NCBI GenBank assembly: GCA_028280635.1
Contig: JANQLM010000121.1
Coordinates: forward strand, 34,866-98,865
From: Halieaceae bacterium
Lineage (GTDB): Bacteria; Pseudomonadota; Gammaproteobacteria; Pseudomonadales; Halieaceae
Direction of reading: 5' to 3'
DNA: 64,000 nucleotides
Notes under the pieces: generated by a model
Databases searched by the model: none
Seen by the model: the letters and a program-made list of their open reading frames with translations, nothing else
What the model was told of the DNA's origin: nothing
Position numbers and translations under genes: made by a program
Shown here: in pieces, positions 43,436 through 52,132 of the stretch
Layout of the letters: every line of letters starts with the position of its first letter
How positions within the stretch are numbered: the first letter of the stretch is position 1

Positions 43436-44587
43436 ATGTCGCTGATTCCCGCAGACAACCATATGGCCGTGATGGCGGCGCTGTTCGCCATCGCCGGCAT
43501 CGGCTTTCTGGCGGAGCGCACCCGCATTGGCGCCCACCTGACCGGCGCCGTAATTGCGATTCTCGGCGCCATCCTTGCCTCCAACCTCAAGATTATTCCG
43601 CACAGTGCGGCGGCCTATGGTTTTGTATTCAGCTATATCGTTCCGGTACTGATACCGCTATTCCTGTTCCAGGCAGACCTCAAGCGGCTGATATTTGAGA
43701 CCGGGCGCACCACCCTCGCTTTCCTGTTGGCCACTACCGGTACGGTGGCGGGGGTGGTGGTGGCTGCGCTGTTCCTTGACCTGGGTGGTCTGGCCAGCGG
43801 CGCAGGCATCGCCGAAGACAGCCGTGAGGCCGCCATTGCCGGGTTGTTTGCTTCCACTTACATAGGGGGTTCGGTCAACTACGCCGCCCTGGGCGAGATC
43901 ACGGGCCTGTCGAAGGACGCCTCCTTCTTTTCCGCGGCGACTGCCGCTGACAATCTGTTCAGTGCCGTTTACCTGGGCCTGCTGGCACTGCTGCCGGGCT
44001 GGCGCTGGCTGGTCAATCGCTTTCCCGAGCAGGACCACAGCCTCTCCGATGGTGACACGCGGAGCGCCCCACCTACCGCCATGTCCCTGACCCTGGGCCT
44101 GGCTGCGGCCACCCTGATCGTTGCCGGATGTGACGCCGTCGTGGTTTGGCTGGATGCCCCTGACTGGCGCTACGTGGCCATCACCGCGGCCACCCTGGTG
44201 CTGGCCACTGCGGTGCCTGGTCTGGCGGACCGGCTGGCTGGCAGCTTCGAACTGGGGATTGGACTCTCGTTTGTTTTCTTCGCGGCAATCGCAGCGGGTG
44301 CCGACGTGATTGCCATGGTGGAAGTGGCGCCTCTGCTGACGCTGCTGGTCCTGGTGCTGCTCAGCATACATGCGCTGGTCACCTTCGGGCTGGGCAGCCT
44401 GTTGCGGTTGAGCCTGCCGGAACTGATTACCGCATCCAACGCAGCCATCCTCGGCGCCACTACTGCGCCGGCGCTGGCGGCCACCCGCGGCTGGAACAGC
44501 CTGGTCACGCCGGGTGTGCTGGTAGGTGTGCTGGGGTACGCGCTTGGTACCCTTATAGGCACCGTGATCTTCAAACTGTGGCCCTGA
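43436..44587 (+). CDS. DUF819 (YjcL-like) integral membrane protein
   Basis: A 383-residue protein with about ten hydrophobic helices, starting MSLIPADNHMAVMAALFAIAG. Conserved DUF819 pieces are IPLFLFQADLKRL, STYIGGSVNYAAL and ATAADNLFSAVYL. It may transport a small solute; nothing is established. The ATG at 43436 has GGAG 6 bp upstream. It is divergent from the DUF2189 gene. Confidence 0.88.
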   Translation: MSLIPADNHMAVMAALFAIAGIGFLAERTRIGAHLTGAVIAILGAILASNLKIIPHSAAAYGFVFSYIVPVLIPLFLFQADLKRLIFETGRTTLAFLLATTGTVAGVVVAALFLDLGGLASGAGIAEDSREAAIAGLFASTYIGGSVNYAALGEITGLSKDASFFSAATAADNLFSAVYLGLLALLPGWRWLVNRFPEQDHSLSDGDTRSAPPTAMSLTLGLAAATLIVAGCDAVVVWLDAPDWRYVAITAATLVLATAVPGLADRLAGSFELGIGLSFVFFAAIAAGADVIAMVEVAPLLTLLVLVLLSIHALVTFGLGSLLRLSLPELITASNAAILGATTAPALAATRGWNSLVTPGVLVGVLGYALGTLIGTVIFKLWP

Positions 44588-44691
44588 GCGGCGCAAGCCG
44601 CACACTGCGCTGCGACTGTTCTGGATCAAGTCAGCGCCGACGTGAATTGCCTACCATACAGCTATCAATCACTGTTTAAGGTGTGAAAGAC

Positions 44692-45183
44692 ATGCTGTAT
44701 GAAGTCAAGGGCGATATCCTGCTGAGCAAGGCCCATGCCGTGGCCCACGGGGTGGCGGCGAACGACCCCATGAACCAGGGCCTGGCGCTGTCGCTGCACG
44801 AGCGCTACCCCTCCATGCACAAGGATTTTCACCACTGGTGCCATCTCAATCACCCCAAGCCCGGAGAGGCGTGGATGTGGGGTGGGGCCGGCAACGTCCG
44901 CATCGTCAACCTGCTCACCCAGGAAGGCGGCCACGGGCACGGCAGTCGGCCCGGCAAGGCGACGACCAAGGCGGTCAACGATTCCCTGCGGGCGTTGGCA
45001 AAGATGGTGGCCAGGGAGGGCTTCACTTCTCTGGCGCTGCCACGGCTGGCGACCGGTGTCGGCGGCCTGGACTGGCCCGATGTCAAACCGCTGGTGGAGC
45101 AACGCCTGGGGGACCTGGGTATACCGGTTTACATTTACACCACTTATGCAGCGGGTGAGCAGGCCGAGGAGCCCGGCCTGTAG
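44692..45183 (+). CDS. Macro-domain protein
   Basis: A 163-residue stand-alone macro domain, predicted to bind or remove ADP-ribose. Motif pieces are EVKGDILLSKAHAVAHGV near the start, GGAGNVRIVNLLTQ, and PRLATGVGGLDWPDV. AAGG lies 10 bp before the ATG. There is no DarT-type toxin gene adjacent, so it is probably a stand-alone de-ADP-ribosylation or binding protein. A GTG 9 bp earlier is an alternative start. Confidence 0.88.
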   Translation: MLYEVKGDILLSKAHAVAHGVAANDPMNQGLALSLHERYPSMHKDFHHWCHLNHPKPGEAWMWGGAGNVRIVNLLTQEGGHGHGSRPGKATTKAVNDSLRALAKMVAREGFTSLALPRLATGVGGLDWPDVKPLVEQRLGDLGIPVYIYTTYAAGEQAEEPGL

Positions 45184-45191
45184 CACCCGCT

Positions 45192-46118
45192 CTAGTATCC
45201 GCGCTCGAAGTCGATGAGGTGCAGGAGCGGTTTGCCGGCGGTGTAGCGGTGGAAGTTCTCTATAAACACGGCGACGATGGCGCGTCCCGGCGTCGGCGCA
45301 GCCGTGTGACTGGTAATGCTCAGGCCTGCGACCCGCCACAGCGGGTCCGTGTCGTCCAGCGGTTCCCTGGGTAACACGTCCAGTACTGCGTGTCTTAGCT
45401 GTCGGTCCGCCAGCGCGGAGACCACCGCCTGGGTTTCTACTGAGTTACCGCGACCGCCGTTGATCAGTATCGCGCCAGGTTTTAGCTGGCCCAGCAGCGC
45501 GGCGTCCACCAGTCCGTTGGTGGCAGGGGTATTCGGCAGCAGGGCCACCAGGTAGTCGAGCCCTTCGGCAAAGGTGAGCCTGTCGGCTGTACTCCAGCAG
45601 CGATCGAAACCCTCCACGTCACGGCCATCGGAATTGAGGCCGCAGGTGGCCAGGCCCAGGTTCCTGCAGGCGCTGGCCAGGTGTGCGCCGATAGAGCCGG
45701 TGCCCATAACGCCGATGCGCTTGCCGGCAATATGGCCGTCGCGGCTGTCGTCCCAGCGACTCGCCGCATGGCGGCCTGGAATATTACGCTCCAGCGCCAG
45801 TAGCCAGCCCAGCACGAACTCAGTCATCGCTGGGCCGAAGATCTCCTTTACTCCCGTCAACTGGTAATCGCGCCGCGAGGTCTGCAGCAGCGGCGTAATG
45901 CCCGCCCAACTCGATTGCGCCCAGCGCAGCGGCGGGCAGTAGGGCAGAATCTGCGCCAACAGATCGGGCGCACCAAACAGAATCTCTGTCTCAGCGGCCA
46001 GCGGCAGTGCGGTCTCAAGGTCAGCGGCGTAGCTGATGTCGGCGCCGGGCAGTACCTCAGCTTCGAGCAGTTCGCGATAGCGAGTGGCGTGCTGGGACAG
46101 GACAAGGACCTTATGCAT
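45192..46118 (-). CDS. D-isomer-specific 2-hydroxyacid dehydrogenase (GhrA-like)
   Basis: A 308-residue NAD(P)-dependent oxidoreductase. It has the Rossmann motif GVMGTGSIGAHLA near residues 140-152, LLPNTPATNGLVD, NGGRGNSVET, the DVLPREPLDDTDPLW catalytic-Glu segment and the SHTAAPT catalytic-His region. It probably reduces glyoxylate or hydroxypyruvate. I chose the ATG at 46118; an in-frame TTG four codons earlier is possible. It converges on the macro-domain gene. Confidence 0.9.
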   Translation of the reverse strand: MHKVLVLSQHATRYRELLEAEVLPGADISYAADLETALPLAAETEILFGAPDLLAQILPYCPPLRWAQSSWAGITPLLQTSRRDYQLTGVKEIFGPAMTEFVLGWLLALERNIPGRHAASRWDDSRDGHIAGKRIGVMGTGSIGAHLASACRNLGLATCGLNSDGRDVEGFDRCWSTADRLTFAEGLDYLVALLPNTPATNGLVDAALLGQLKPGAILINGGRGNSVETQAVVSALADRQLRHAVLDVLPREPLDDTDPLWRVAGLSITSHTAAPTPGRAIVAVFIENFHRYTAGKPLLHLIDFERGY

Positions 46119-46217
46119 GCAGATATCCAAACCATTGAAGGGCCGCTGCCGGTGTGGGCTTTCACCGGCGGCGGCGAGTGCGGATACTAGGATAAATCGC
46201 AGCGTGAGGGTAATGCC

Positions 46218-47081
46218 ATGGGATTGGCCCAGGACAGGGTTGTCGTTGTCACCGGAGCCAGCCGCGGTGCCGGTAAGGGTATCGCCTGCGCGCTGGGAGC
46301 CACCGGTGCCACGGTTTATGTGACCGGTCGGACACAGCGCGATGGCGATGCCGCGCTACCCGGTGGCATCGAGACCACAGCGGAAGCGGTTACCGCCGCC
46401 GGTGGCCTGGGTATCCCGGTGGGCTGTGATCACGGTCAGGATACCCAGGTGGCCGCCCTGTTTGAGCGCGTGGCAGCGGAACGGGGACGTGTCGATATCC
46501 TGGTCAACAATGCCACGGCGTTGCCGGCCTCGATAACCCAAACCGGGCCGTTCTGGGAAAAGCCCCTGGACCAGACCTGCCTGTTCGACGTCGGCCTGCG
46601 CTCCCACTACGTGGCGAGCTGGTACGCGGCGCCGCTGTTACTGGCCGCCGGCGCCGGACTGGTGGTTAACACATCCTCATTCGGCGGGCGAGTTTACATG
46701 CACGGGCCGGCCTACGGTGCAGGCAAGGCCGCGGTCGACAAGATGGCCCACGATATGGCCCACGATTTCCGGCCCCATGGGGTGGCAGTGGTGGCCCTGT
46801 GGATGGGGCTTTTGCTCACCGAACGCACCCGGGCGGTGTTTGACGCCCAGCCGGAGTTGTACAGCGAACTGCGGGAGACCGCCGAGACCCCTGAGTTTAC
46901 CGGGCGCGTCATCGACGCTCTCGCCAGGGACCCGGCACTGATGGAAAAGTCAGGCCAGGTACTGGTCGGGGCTGAACTGGCGGAGCACTACGGGGTCACG
47001 GAGGCGGACGGCCGACGGCCGGCTTCCCACCGATCGTTCTTTGGCGAGCCCACCACCTATGGCGAGGCGGTGGTGGAATGA
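46218..47081 (+). CDS. SDR-family oxidoreductase (DHRS1-like)
   Basis: A 287-residue short-chain dehydrogenase with cofactor motif TGASRGAGKGIA (residues 13-24), NNAT, and catalytic YGAGKAA (Tyr-x3-Lys) preceded by NTSSFGG. It is DHRS1-like in length. It ends 147 bp before the HsaA-like gene on the same strand, separated by an AT-rich island. Substrate unknown. Confidence 0.9.
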   Translation: MGLAQDRVVVVTGASRGAGKGIACALGATGATVYVTGRTQRDGDAALPGGIETTAEAVTAAGGLGIPVGCDHGQDTQVAALFERVAAERGRVDILVNNATALPASITQTGPFWEKPLDQTCLFDVGLRSHYVASWYAAPLLLAAGAGLVVNTSSFGGRVYMHGPAYGAGKAAVDKMAHDMAHDFRPHGVAVVALWMGLLLTERTRAVFDAQPELYSELRETAETPEFTGRVIDALARDPALMEKSGQVLVGAELAEHYGVTEADGRRPASHRSFFGEPTTYGEAVVE

Positions 47082-47085
47082 ACCA

Positions 47086-47160
47086 CATAATTTCTTTTAA
47101 AACATTAAGTAGTATTTATAAGCTATTGAAATATATGAATAATATAAAATTAACCCAAAC
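47086..47160. promoter_or_regulatory. AT-rich island before the HsaA-like gene
   Basis: Bases 47101-47160 hold only 11 G/C in 60, in sharp contrast to the surrounding high-GC genes. It likely contains the promoter (for example TATAAG at 47116-47121) and may bind AT-preferring regulators such as H-NS-like proteins. The exact promoter is not resolved. Confidence 0.45.
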
Positions 47161-47228
47161 GAGTGATGCGATGCACCTGGCACAGGGGTGTAATTGAGCA
47201 GTTCATACGAAAACCTGGGAGTTGCGCC

Positions 47229-48446
47229 ATGACGGCACAAGCAAAAATTGGGGCTGTGAGCCCCTACAGCATGGGTTCACCGCGTGCCGAGGCGCTGTTG
47301 CAGGCGGCCCGCGAACTGGCGCCGGCGCTGCGCGAGCGCAAAGAACGCTGTAGGGAGGAGCGGCGTGTGCCCGATGAGACCATTCGAGACTTCCACGACG
47401 CCGGCTTTTTCAAGATTCTTCAGCCCGAACAGTACGGCGGCTACGCCATGGACCCGCAGGTGTTTTATGCGGTGGGCCTGGAAATCTCCAAGGTCTGCAT
47501 GTCCAGCGCCTGGGTGTTGGGCGTGGTGGGCGTGCACAACTGGCAGATTGCCCTGTTCGATGAGCGGGCGGCGCAAGACGTGTGGGGTGCAGACCCGGAA
47601 GTGTTGATCTCCTCGTCCTACGCCCCGGTGGGCAAGGTGAAACCGGTTGAAGGCGGATTCCAGCTCAGCGGCCGTTGGAGCTTCTCCAGTGGCTGTGAGC
47701 ACTGCAAGTGGGTGTTTGTCGGCGCCGTGGTGCCGACCGAGGAAGCCCCTTTCGACATGAAAAACTATCGCACCTTCCTGGTGCCGATCGAGGATTATGA
47801 GATCGTCGACAACTGGGACGTGGTGGGCCTGCAGGGCACCGGCAGCCACGACGTGGTGATGGAGGACGTGTTTGTACCCGACTACCGCACCCACAAGGTG
47901 GTTGACGGCTTCAACTGTGACAACCCGGGCAATACGGTGAACACCGCGCCGCTCTATCGTATGCCGTTTATGCAGGTGTTTGTGCGGGCGGTATGCACCG
48001 CCTCGCTGGGTGCGCTGGAGGGGCAGCTCGATGCCTACCAGGAAGTCGCAAAAACCCGGGTCGCCGGCCCGGTGCCCATGCGCGACGACCCCTTTGCCCG
48101 GCGGCTCGCCGCTGAAGTCCGCTCCGAGCTGGAACAGATGAAGCTGGTGATGTACCGCAACTTTGACGAGATGATGGCCTGCTCCCGTGAAGGCGAGGCC
48201 ATTCCTATCGAGGACCGGGTGCGCTATCGCTATGATTCTGCGATTGTCGCGGATCGCTGCGTGGACCTGTCGGGACGCATGCTCAAGGCGGTGGGCTCGA
48301 CCGGCATTCGCAACGGCAGTGAGGTCCTGTCAAACCATCTGGATATCCTTGCCAGCCAGGCCCATGTCGCCAACCATTCAACGCCTTTTGCGGTGAATAT
48401 GGGTGGCGTGCTGCTGGGCGACGAAAACAAGGACCTGGGGCTCTGA
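47229..48446 (+). CDS. HsaA-like flavin-dependent monooxygenase (acyl-CoA dehydrogenase fold)
   Basis: A 405-residue enzyme of the acyl-CoA dehydrogenase superfamily, group D flavin monooxygenases. It has the helical N-domain with VPDETIRDFHDAGFFKIL, the mid strand FQLSGRWSFSSGCEHCKWVFVG and SHDVVMEDVFVPDYRTHKV. Its nearest known pattern is HsaA, the oxygenase for a phenolic secosteroid. GGGAG precedes the ATG at 47229. It is followed by an HsaD-like hydrolase, but no extradiol dioxygenase or flavin reductase is present here. Confidence 0.85.
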   Translation: MTAQAKIGAVSPYSMGSPRAEALLQAARELAPALRERKERCREERRVPDETIRDFHDAGFFKILQPEQYGGYAMDPQVFYAVGLEISKVCMSSAWVLGVVGVHNWQIALFDERAAQDVWGADPEVLISSSYAPVGKVKPVEGGFQLSGRWSFSSGCEHCKWVFVGAVVPTEEAPFDMKNYRTFLVPIEDYEIVDNWDVVGLQGTGSHDVVMEDVFVPDYRTHKVVDGFNCDNPGNTVNTAPLYRMPFMQVFVRAVCTASLGALEGQLDAYQEVAKTRVAGPVPMRDDPFARRLAAEVRSELEQMKLVMYRNFDEMMACSREGEAIPIEDRVRYRYDSAIVADRCVDLSGRMLKAVGSTGIRNGSEVLSNHLDILASQAHVANHSTPFAVNMGGVLLGDENKDLGL

Positions 48447-48472
48447 GCCTGGTAACAGAGGCGGCCCCCTGG

Positions 48473-49318
48473 GTGGGGGACGCTCCGGAGCTGAACGGGG
48501 TGCTTCCCGAGCACCGCTACGCTGAGTGCGCCAACGGCTATCGCATGCACTACATCGACTGTGGTGAAGGGCCGGTGGTGGTGTGGCTGCACGGTTCCGG
48601 TCCCGGCGCCAGCGGGCACAGCAATTTTAAGGGAAACTACGCGCCCATAGCGGCCAGCGGCTTCAGGTCTATCGTTCTCGACATTGTCGGCTTCGGTTTT
48701 TCCGACAAGCCCGAAGACGAAACCTACACCCTGGACTTCTTCGTGGAATGTGCCACCCAGGCGCTGGATGCTATTGGCATAGAGCGCTGTGTGGTGGTCG
48801 GTAACTCGCTGGGGGGCGCAATAGCCATCGGTATGGCCCTGGCCCGGCCGGCACTGGTGGAAAAGCTCATTCTGATGGCCCCGGGCGGGCTCAGCACCAT
48901 GGCGGAGTACGGCCAGATGCCCGGCATGCAGAAGGTGTTCCAGGTGTACGGATCAGGTGAACCGGTGACCCATGAGGTGATGAAAGACCTGTTCGCTTTC
49001 GGCCTGATGCACGACCCGAAGTACGCCACGGATGAACTGGTCGCCGAGCGCATGCAGGTCATGCAGTTGATGAACGGCCAGGTTATGTCCTCCATGCAGA
49101 TCCCCGAACTCAGCCAGCGGCTGGGTGAGCTGCAGTGCCCGGTGCTGGGATTCTGGGGTCTCAACGAACGCATGATGCCTGACAGCGGCATCAGCCACTT
49201 CATGGACAACTGCAAACAGCTGCGCCTGGTGTTGGTGTCCGAATGCGGCCACTGGGTCATGGTGGAGCATGAAGCCATGTTCAACCGGCTCTGCCTGGAC
49301 TTTCTGCAGCACGGCTGA
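48473..49318 (+). CDS. Meta-cleavage-product hydrolase-like protein (HsaD-like)
   Basis: A 281-residue alpha/beta hydrolase that should split a C-C bond after ring cleavage. It has LHGSGPGASGHSNF, nucleophile Ser112 in GNSLGG and His260 in CGHWVMVEH. The position normally Asp in this family (GxxDxxxP) is Glu232 (GLNERMMP). I used the GTG at 48473 with AGAGG upstream; a CTG start further upstream cannot be excluded. It lies 26 bp after the HsaA-like gene. Confidence 0.82.
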   Translation: MGDAPELNGVLPEHRYAECANGYRMHYIDCGEGPVVVWLHGSGPGASGHSNFKGNYAPIAASGFRSIVLDIVGFGFSDKPEDETYTLDFFVECATQALDAIGIERCVVVGNSLGGAIAIGMALARPALVEKLILMAPGGLSTMAEYGQMPGMQKVFQVYGSGEPVTHEVMKDLFAFGLMHDPKYATDELVAERMQVMQLMNGQVMSSMQIPELSQRLGELQCPVLGFWGLNERMMPDSGISHFMDNCKQLRLVLVSECGHWVMVEHEAMFNRLCLDFLQHG

Positions 49319-49445
49319 GCGCTGCGGCCGCTCCCCAGTTTCCTTTTTCCTGCCCCGCACAGGCCCGGCTTTCGGGTGTATGCTATGCGCCCCGCGCGGG
49401 GCAGCCGTCCCGATGCGCACCCCGAGGCAGTGAAAGGACATCCCC

Positions 49446-50099
49446 GTGAGTAAACCCCTGCTGGTGATCGGCAACAAGAATTACTCCTCCTGGTCGCTGC
49501 GCGGTTGGCTCGCCCTGCGCAAGTCTGGCGCTGACTTTGAAGAACTGCGCCTGCCGTTGGATACCGAGGAGTTCGCCCAGCGCATCGGTGAGCTGTCACC
49601 CACTGGTCGTGTGCCGGTGCTGCATGACGGCGAACTGCGGATCTGGGACTCCCTGGCGATTGCGGAGTACGCCAATGAACGCTGGGCGGGCGGCAGCCTG
49701 CTGCCCGCCGATGCGCCGGCCCGAGCCCATGCCCGCGCGGTCATGGCGGAAATGCACGCCGGTTTTCTCGAGCTGCGGGCGCGCATGCCGATGAACTGCC
49801 GGGCCGAGCAGCGGAGGATCCTGATCGATGCAGCGCTACAGGCTGATATCGACCGCGTCTGCAGCCTGTGGGCGAGCTGCCTCGCGCAGTATGGTGGGCC
49901 CTGGCTGTTCGGCGGGTTTTCACTGGCGGATGTGATGTATGCACCGGTGGCCATTCGCTTCAGCAACTACCAGGTGGAGCTGCCGGAAGCGGCACTGGGC
50001 TACCGGGCGACTGTGTTTGCGGACCCGGATATCCAGGCCTGGATGGACGCGGGCCGCGCGGAACCCGAAATCGTCGAGGCGGACGAGGCGGGCGCTTGA
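49446..50099 (+). CDS. Glutathione S-transferase
   Basis: A 217-residue GST: thioredoxin-fold N-domain (GNKNYSSWSLRGWLAL, RVPVLHDGELRIWDSLAIAEY with the cis-Pro VPVL) and all-helical C-domain (SLADVMYAP). The GTG at 49446 has AAAGGA upstream. The active-site Ser in NYSSWS suggests a serine- or Tyr-type GST of the zeta/YfcF group. It starts a run of tightly coupled genes with TauE/SafE, RarD, GFA-like and MliC-like genes. Confidence 0.9.
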   Translation: MSKPLLVIGNKNYSSWSLRGWLALRKSGADFEELRLPLDTEEFAQRIGELSPTGRVPVLHDGELRIWDSLAIAEYANERWAGGSLLPADAPARAHARAVMAEMHAGFLELRARMPMNCRAEQRRILIDAALQADIDRVCSLWASCLAQYGGPWLFGGFSLADVMYAPVAIRFSNYQVELPEAALGYRATVFADPDIQAWMDAGRAEPEIVEADEAGA

Positions 50100-50812
50100 G
50101 CGAATACTGGCTCATTCCCATCGCACTGCTGACCTCAACCCTCGCCGGTGTCTTCGGTATGGGCGGCGGTGTGCCGCTGATCACCCTGATGCCGGGTCTG
50201 GTGCCCGCGGCGGCCATCCTGCCTTTGCACGCGGCGACCCAACTGGCCAGTAACGGGTCGCGGGCGCTGTTCGGTTGGCGCTATATCGATACCGGCCTGC
50301 TACTTCCGTTCCTGCTGGGCGGTGTCCTGGGTGCAGTGGCAGGCGCCCTGGTTTTTTCGCAGCTCAGCCTCGACTGGTTGCCGGCACTGATCGGCGTGTT
50401 CATCCTGGTAGTGACCTGGCTGCCGTTGCCCGGCATCAGGGGGGCGGGGCAGCTGCCCCTGGTGCTGCTCGGTGTCTACCAGACCGGTATCGGAATGCTG
50501 GTGGGTGCCAGCGGCCCGCTGGGAGGCGCGGTGCTGGCCCGACGCAATCCGCGCCGGGACTGGCTGGTGGTCAACACCGCCGTATACATGTCTGCCAACC
50601 ACCTGTTGCGGGTGCTGGCCTTTGCTGCCATGGGATTTGCTTTCAGCCAGTACGGTCTGTTGTTGCTGGGCATGGTGGCCGGGGTCATCGTTGGCTCCTG
50701 GCTGGGCACCCGGCTGCGCCAGTTCATCCCCGAGCTCAATTTTCTGCTGTGGTTCCGCCTGCTGGTATCGTTGCTGGCGCTGCGTATGATCGCGCTGGTC
50801 CTGTGGCCATGA
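50096..50812 (+). CDS. TauE/SafE-family permease
   Basis: A 238-residue membrane protein, about 7-8 helices, of the TauE/SafE (DUF81) family, which exports sulfur oxyanions such as sulfite. It starts SEYWLIPIALLTSTLAGVFGMGGG. The glycine-rich GMGGGVPLITL repeat and GASGPLGG half-repeat are clear. The TTG start overlaps the GST stop (TTGA). The substrate is inferred from the family only. Confidence 0.88.
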   Translation: MSEYWLIPIALLTSTLAGVFGMGGGVPLITLMPGLVPAAAILPLHAATQLASNGSRALFGWRYIDTGLLLPFLLGGVLGAVAGALVFSQLSLDWLPALIGVFILVVTWLPLPGIRGAGQLPLVLLGVYQTGIGMLVGASGPLGGAVLARRNPRRDWLVVNTAVYMSANHLLRVLAFAAMGFAFSQYGLLLLGMVAGVIVGSWLGTRLRQFIPELNFLLWFRLLVSLLALRMIALVLWP

Positions 50813-51687
50813 GCCCCGGACTGGCTGCGGCGGTCGCCGCACACCTGATCTGGGGCGTCGCCGGCCTGTACTGGATACAGGTCGGTCAGGTGCCGGCGGT
50901 GGATATCGTCGCCCACCGGGTGCTCTGGTCGCTACTCCTGCTGGTGATACTGCTGGCTGTACTTGGACGGTTGCGCACCACTCTCGCTCAGTTTCTTACC
51001 CTGCGTACGTTCCTCGTTATCACCGCCTCGGCGACAGCCCAGGCCTGCAATTGGGGTGTGTTCGTATGGGCGGTGACCCACGATCGAGCCGCAGAGGCCA
51101 GCCTCGGGTATTTCCTGCTACCGTTGGTGAATGTGGCGGTGGGCGTGCTGGTACTGCGAGAACGCATCGACCGGGCCCAGACCATAGCGATTGTGCTGGC
51201 GGTGCTGGGCATGTGCATACTGGTGGCGGACATGGGCGGTCTGCCGCTGGTGGCTATCAGCGTGTCCATCTCCTTCGGCATCTACACCCTGGTCCGCAAG
51301 CTGGTGCACATCGGCGCCATCGAGGGCCTGGCGATGGAAGTGGCTTTCCTGGCGCCGGCGGCCGCGGCCTGGCTGTGGCTATCCGGCGGTGCCAGTTTCG
51401 GCGAGTTCGGCACCCGGGCAGACCTGTTCCTGGCGGGCGCCGGTGTGATCACGACGGTGCCGCTGGTGCTTTATGTGGCGGCTTCCCACCGGCTGGCGCT
51501 GACGGCGATGGGCCTGACCTTCTATATCGGCCCGACCTGCCAACTGCTGGTGGCGATATTTATCCTCGGCGAGCCGCTCAACCCGGTGCAGCTTGGCAGC
51601 TTTGTGCTGGTGTGGCTGGGGCTTTGTGTGATTATCGCCGATACTTTGCGGCGCTATAGAAACGTGAGAGTCTTGCGCGGTGAGTAA
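50809..51687 (+). CDS. RarD-type EamA-family transporter
   Basis: A 292-residue protein with ten predicted helices in two EamA repeats, for example LIWGVAGLYWIQV at the start, VFVWAVTHDRAAEASLGYFLLP in the middle and LTFYIGPTCQLLVAIFILGEPL near the end. RarD proteins are proposed drug/metabolite exporters. The ATG overlaps the upstream stop (ATGA). Its last codons run into the next gene. Confidence 0.9.
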   Translation: MSPGLAAAVAAHLIWGVAGLYWIQVGQVPAVDIVAHRVLWSLLLLVILLAVLGRLRTTLAQFLTLRTFLVITASATAQACNWGVFVWAVTHDRAAEASLGYFLLPLVNVAVGVLVLRERIDRAQTIAIVLAVLGMCILVADMGGLPLVAISVSISFGIYTLVRKLVHIGAIEGLAMEVAFLAPAAAAWLWLSGGASFGEFGTRADLFLAGAGVITTVPLVLYVAASHRLALTAMGLTFYIGPTCQLLVAIFILGEPLNPVQLGSFVLVWLGLCVIIADTLRRYRNVRVLRGE

Positions 51688-52132
51688 CTATCGCTACCAG
51701 CACCGGGGTGGCTGCCGTTGTGGCGCCGTCCAGTACCTGTGGCACTGCAACCAGAGCCTGGCCGAGTTATCGCCGCGCGCCTGCCAATGCGAGTTCTGCC
51801 AGCCGCGCGGTGCCCGCTATCTCAGCGCCACGGACAGCCGTCTGGAGGTGCAACTGCATGACAGTCGTTTTGTATATGCCCACGTCTTCGGCACCTACAC
51901 CGCCGACTTCATGCACTGTGGGCGCTGCAATGATCTGGTGTACGTGAGTTGTGAGCACGATGGCCGCCTGCTGGGCCTGGTGGTGCAGCAGTCCCTGCGG
52001 GAGCAGGTCCAGCTCAGTGCCGGCGAGTGTGACTTCGACCAGGAGACCCTGGAACAGCGTCTGGCGCGACGAGCGGCCAACTGGATTCCTGAACTGGTGG
52101 TTGTGGAGGCGGTCCGGGAGGCTGCCGAGTGA
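51680..52132 (+). CDS. GFA/CENP-V-type zinc protein
   Basis: A 150-residue protein of the glutathione-dependent formaldehyde-activating (GFA) fold. The zinc cysteines are CRCG near residue 12 and CQCEFC near 36-41, with CGRC near 79. The usual relatives bind zinc and can react with glutathione adducts; the reaction here is unknown. The GTG lies 8 bp inside the rarD gene, and the stop overlaps the next start (GTGA). Confidence 0.8.
   Translation: MSNYRYQHRGGCRCGAVQYLWHCNQSLAELSPRACQCEFCQPRGARYLSATDSRLEVQLHDSRFVYAHVFGTYTADFMHCGRCNDLVYVSCEHDGRLLGLVVQQSLREQVQLSAGECDFDQETLEQRLARRAANWIPELVVVEAVREAAE

Noticed and set aside
44692..45183. Macro-domain gene as the antitoxin of a DarTG toxin-antitoxin pair
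   Set aside because: No DarT-like ADP-ribosyltransferase gene is adjacent, and the neighbours are a transporter-like protein and a metabolic dehydrogenase.
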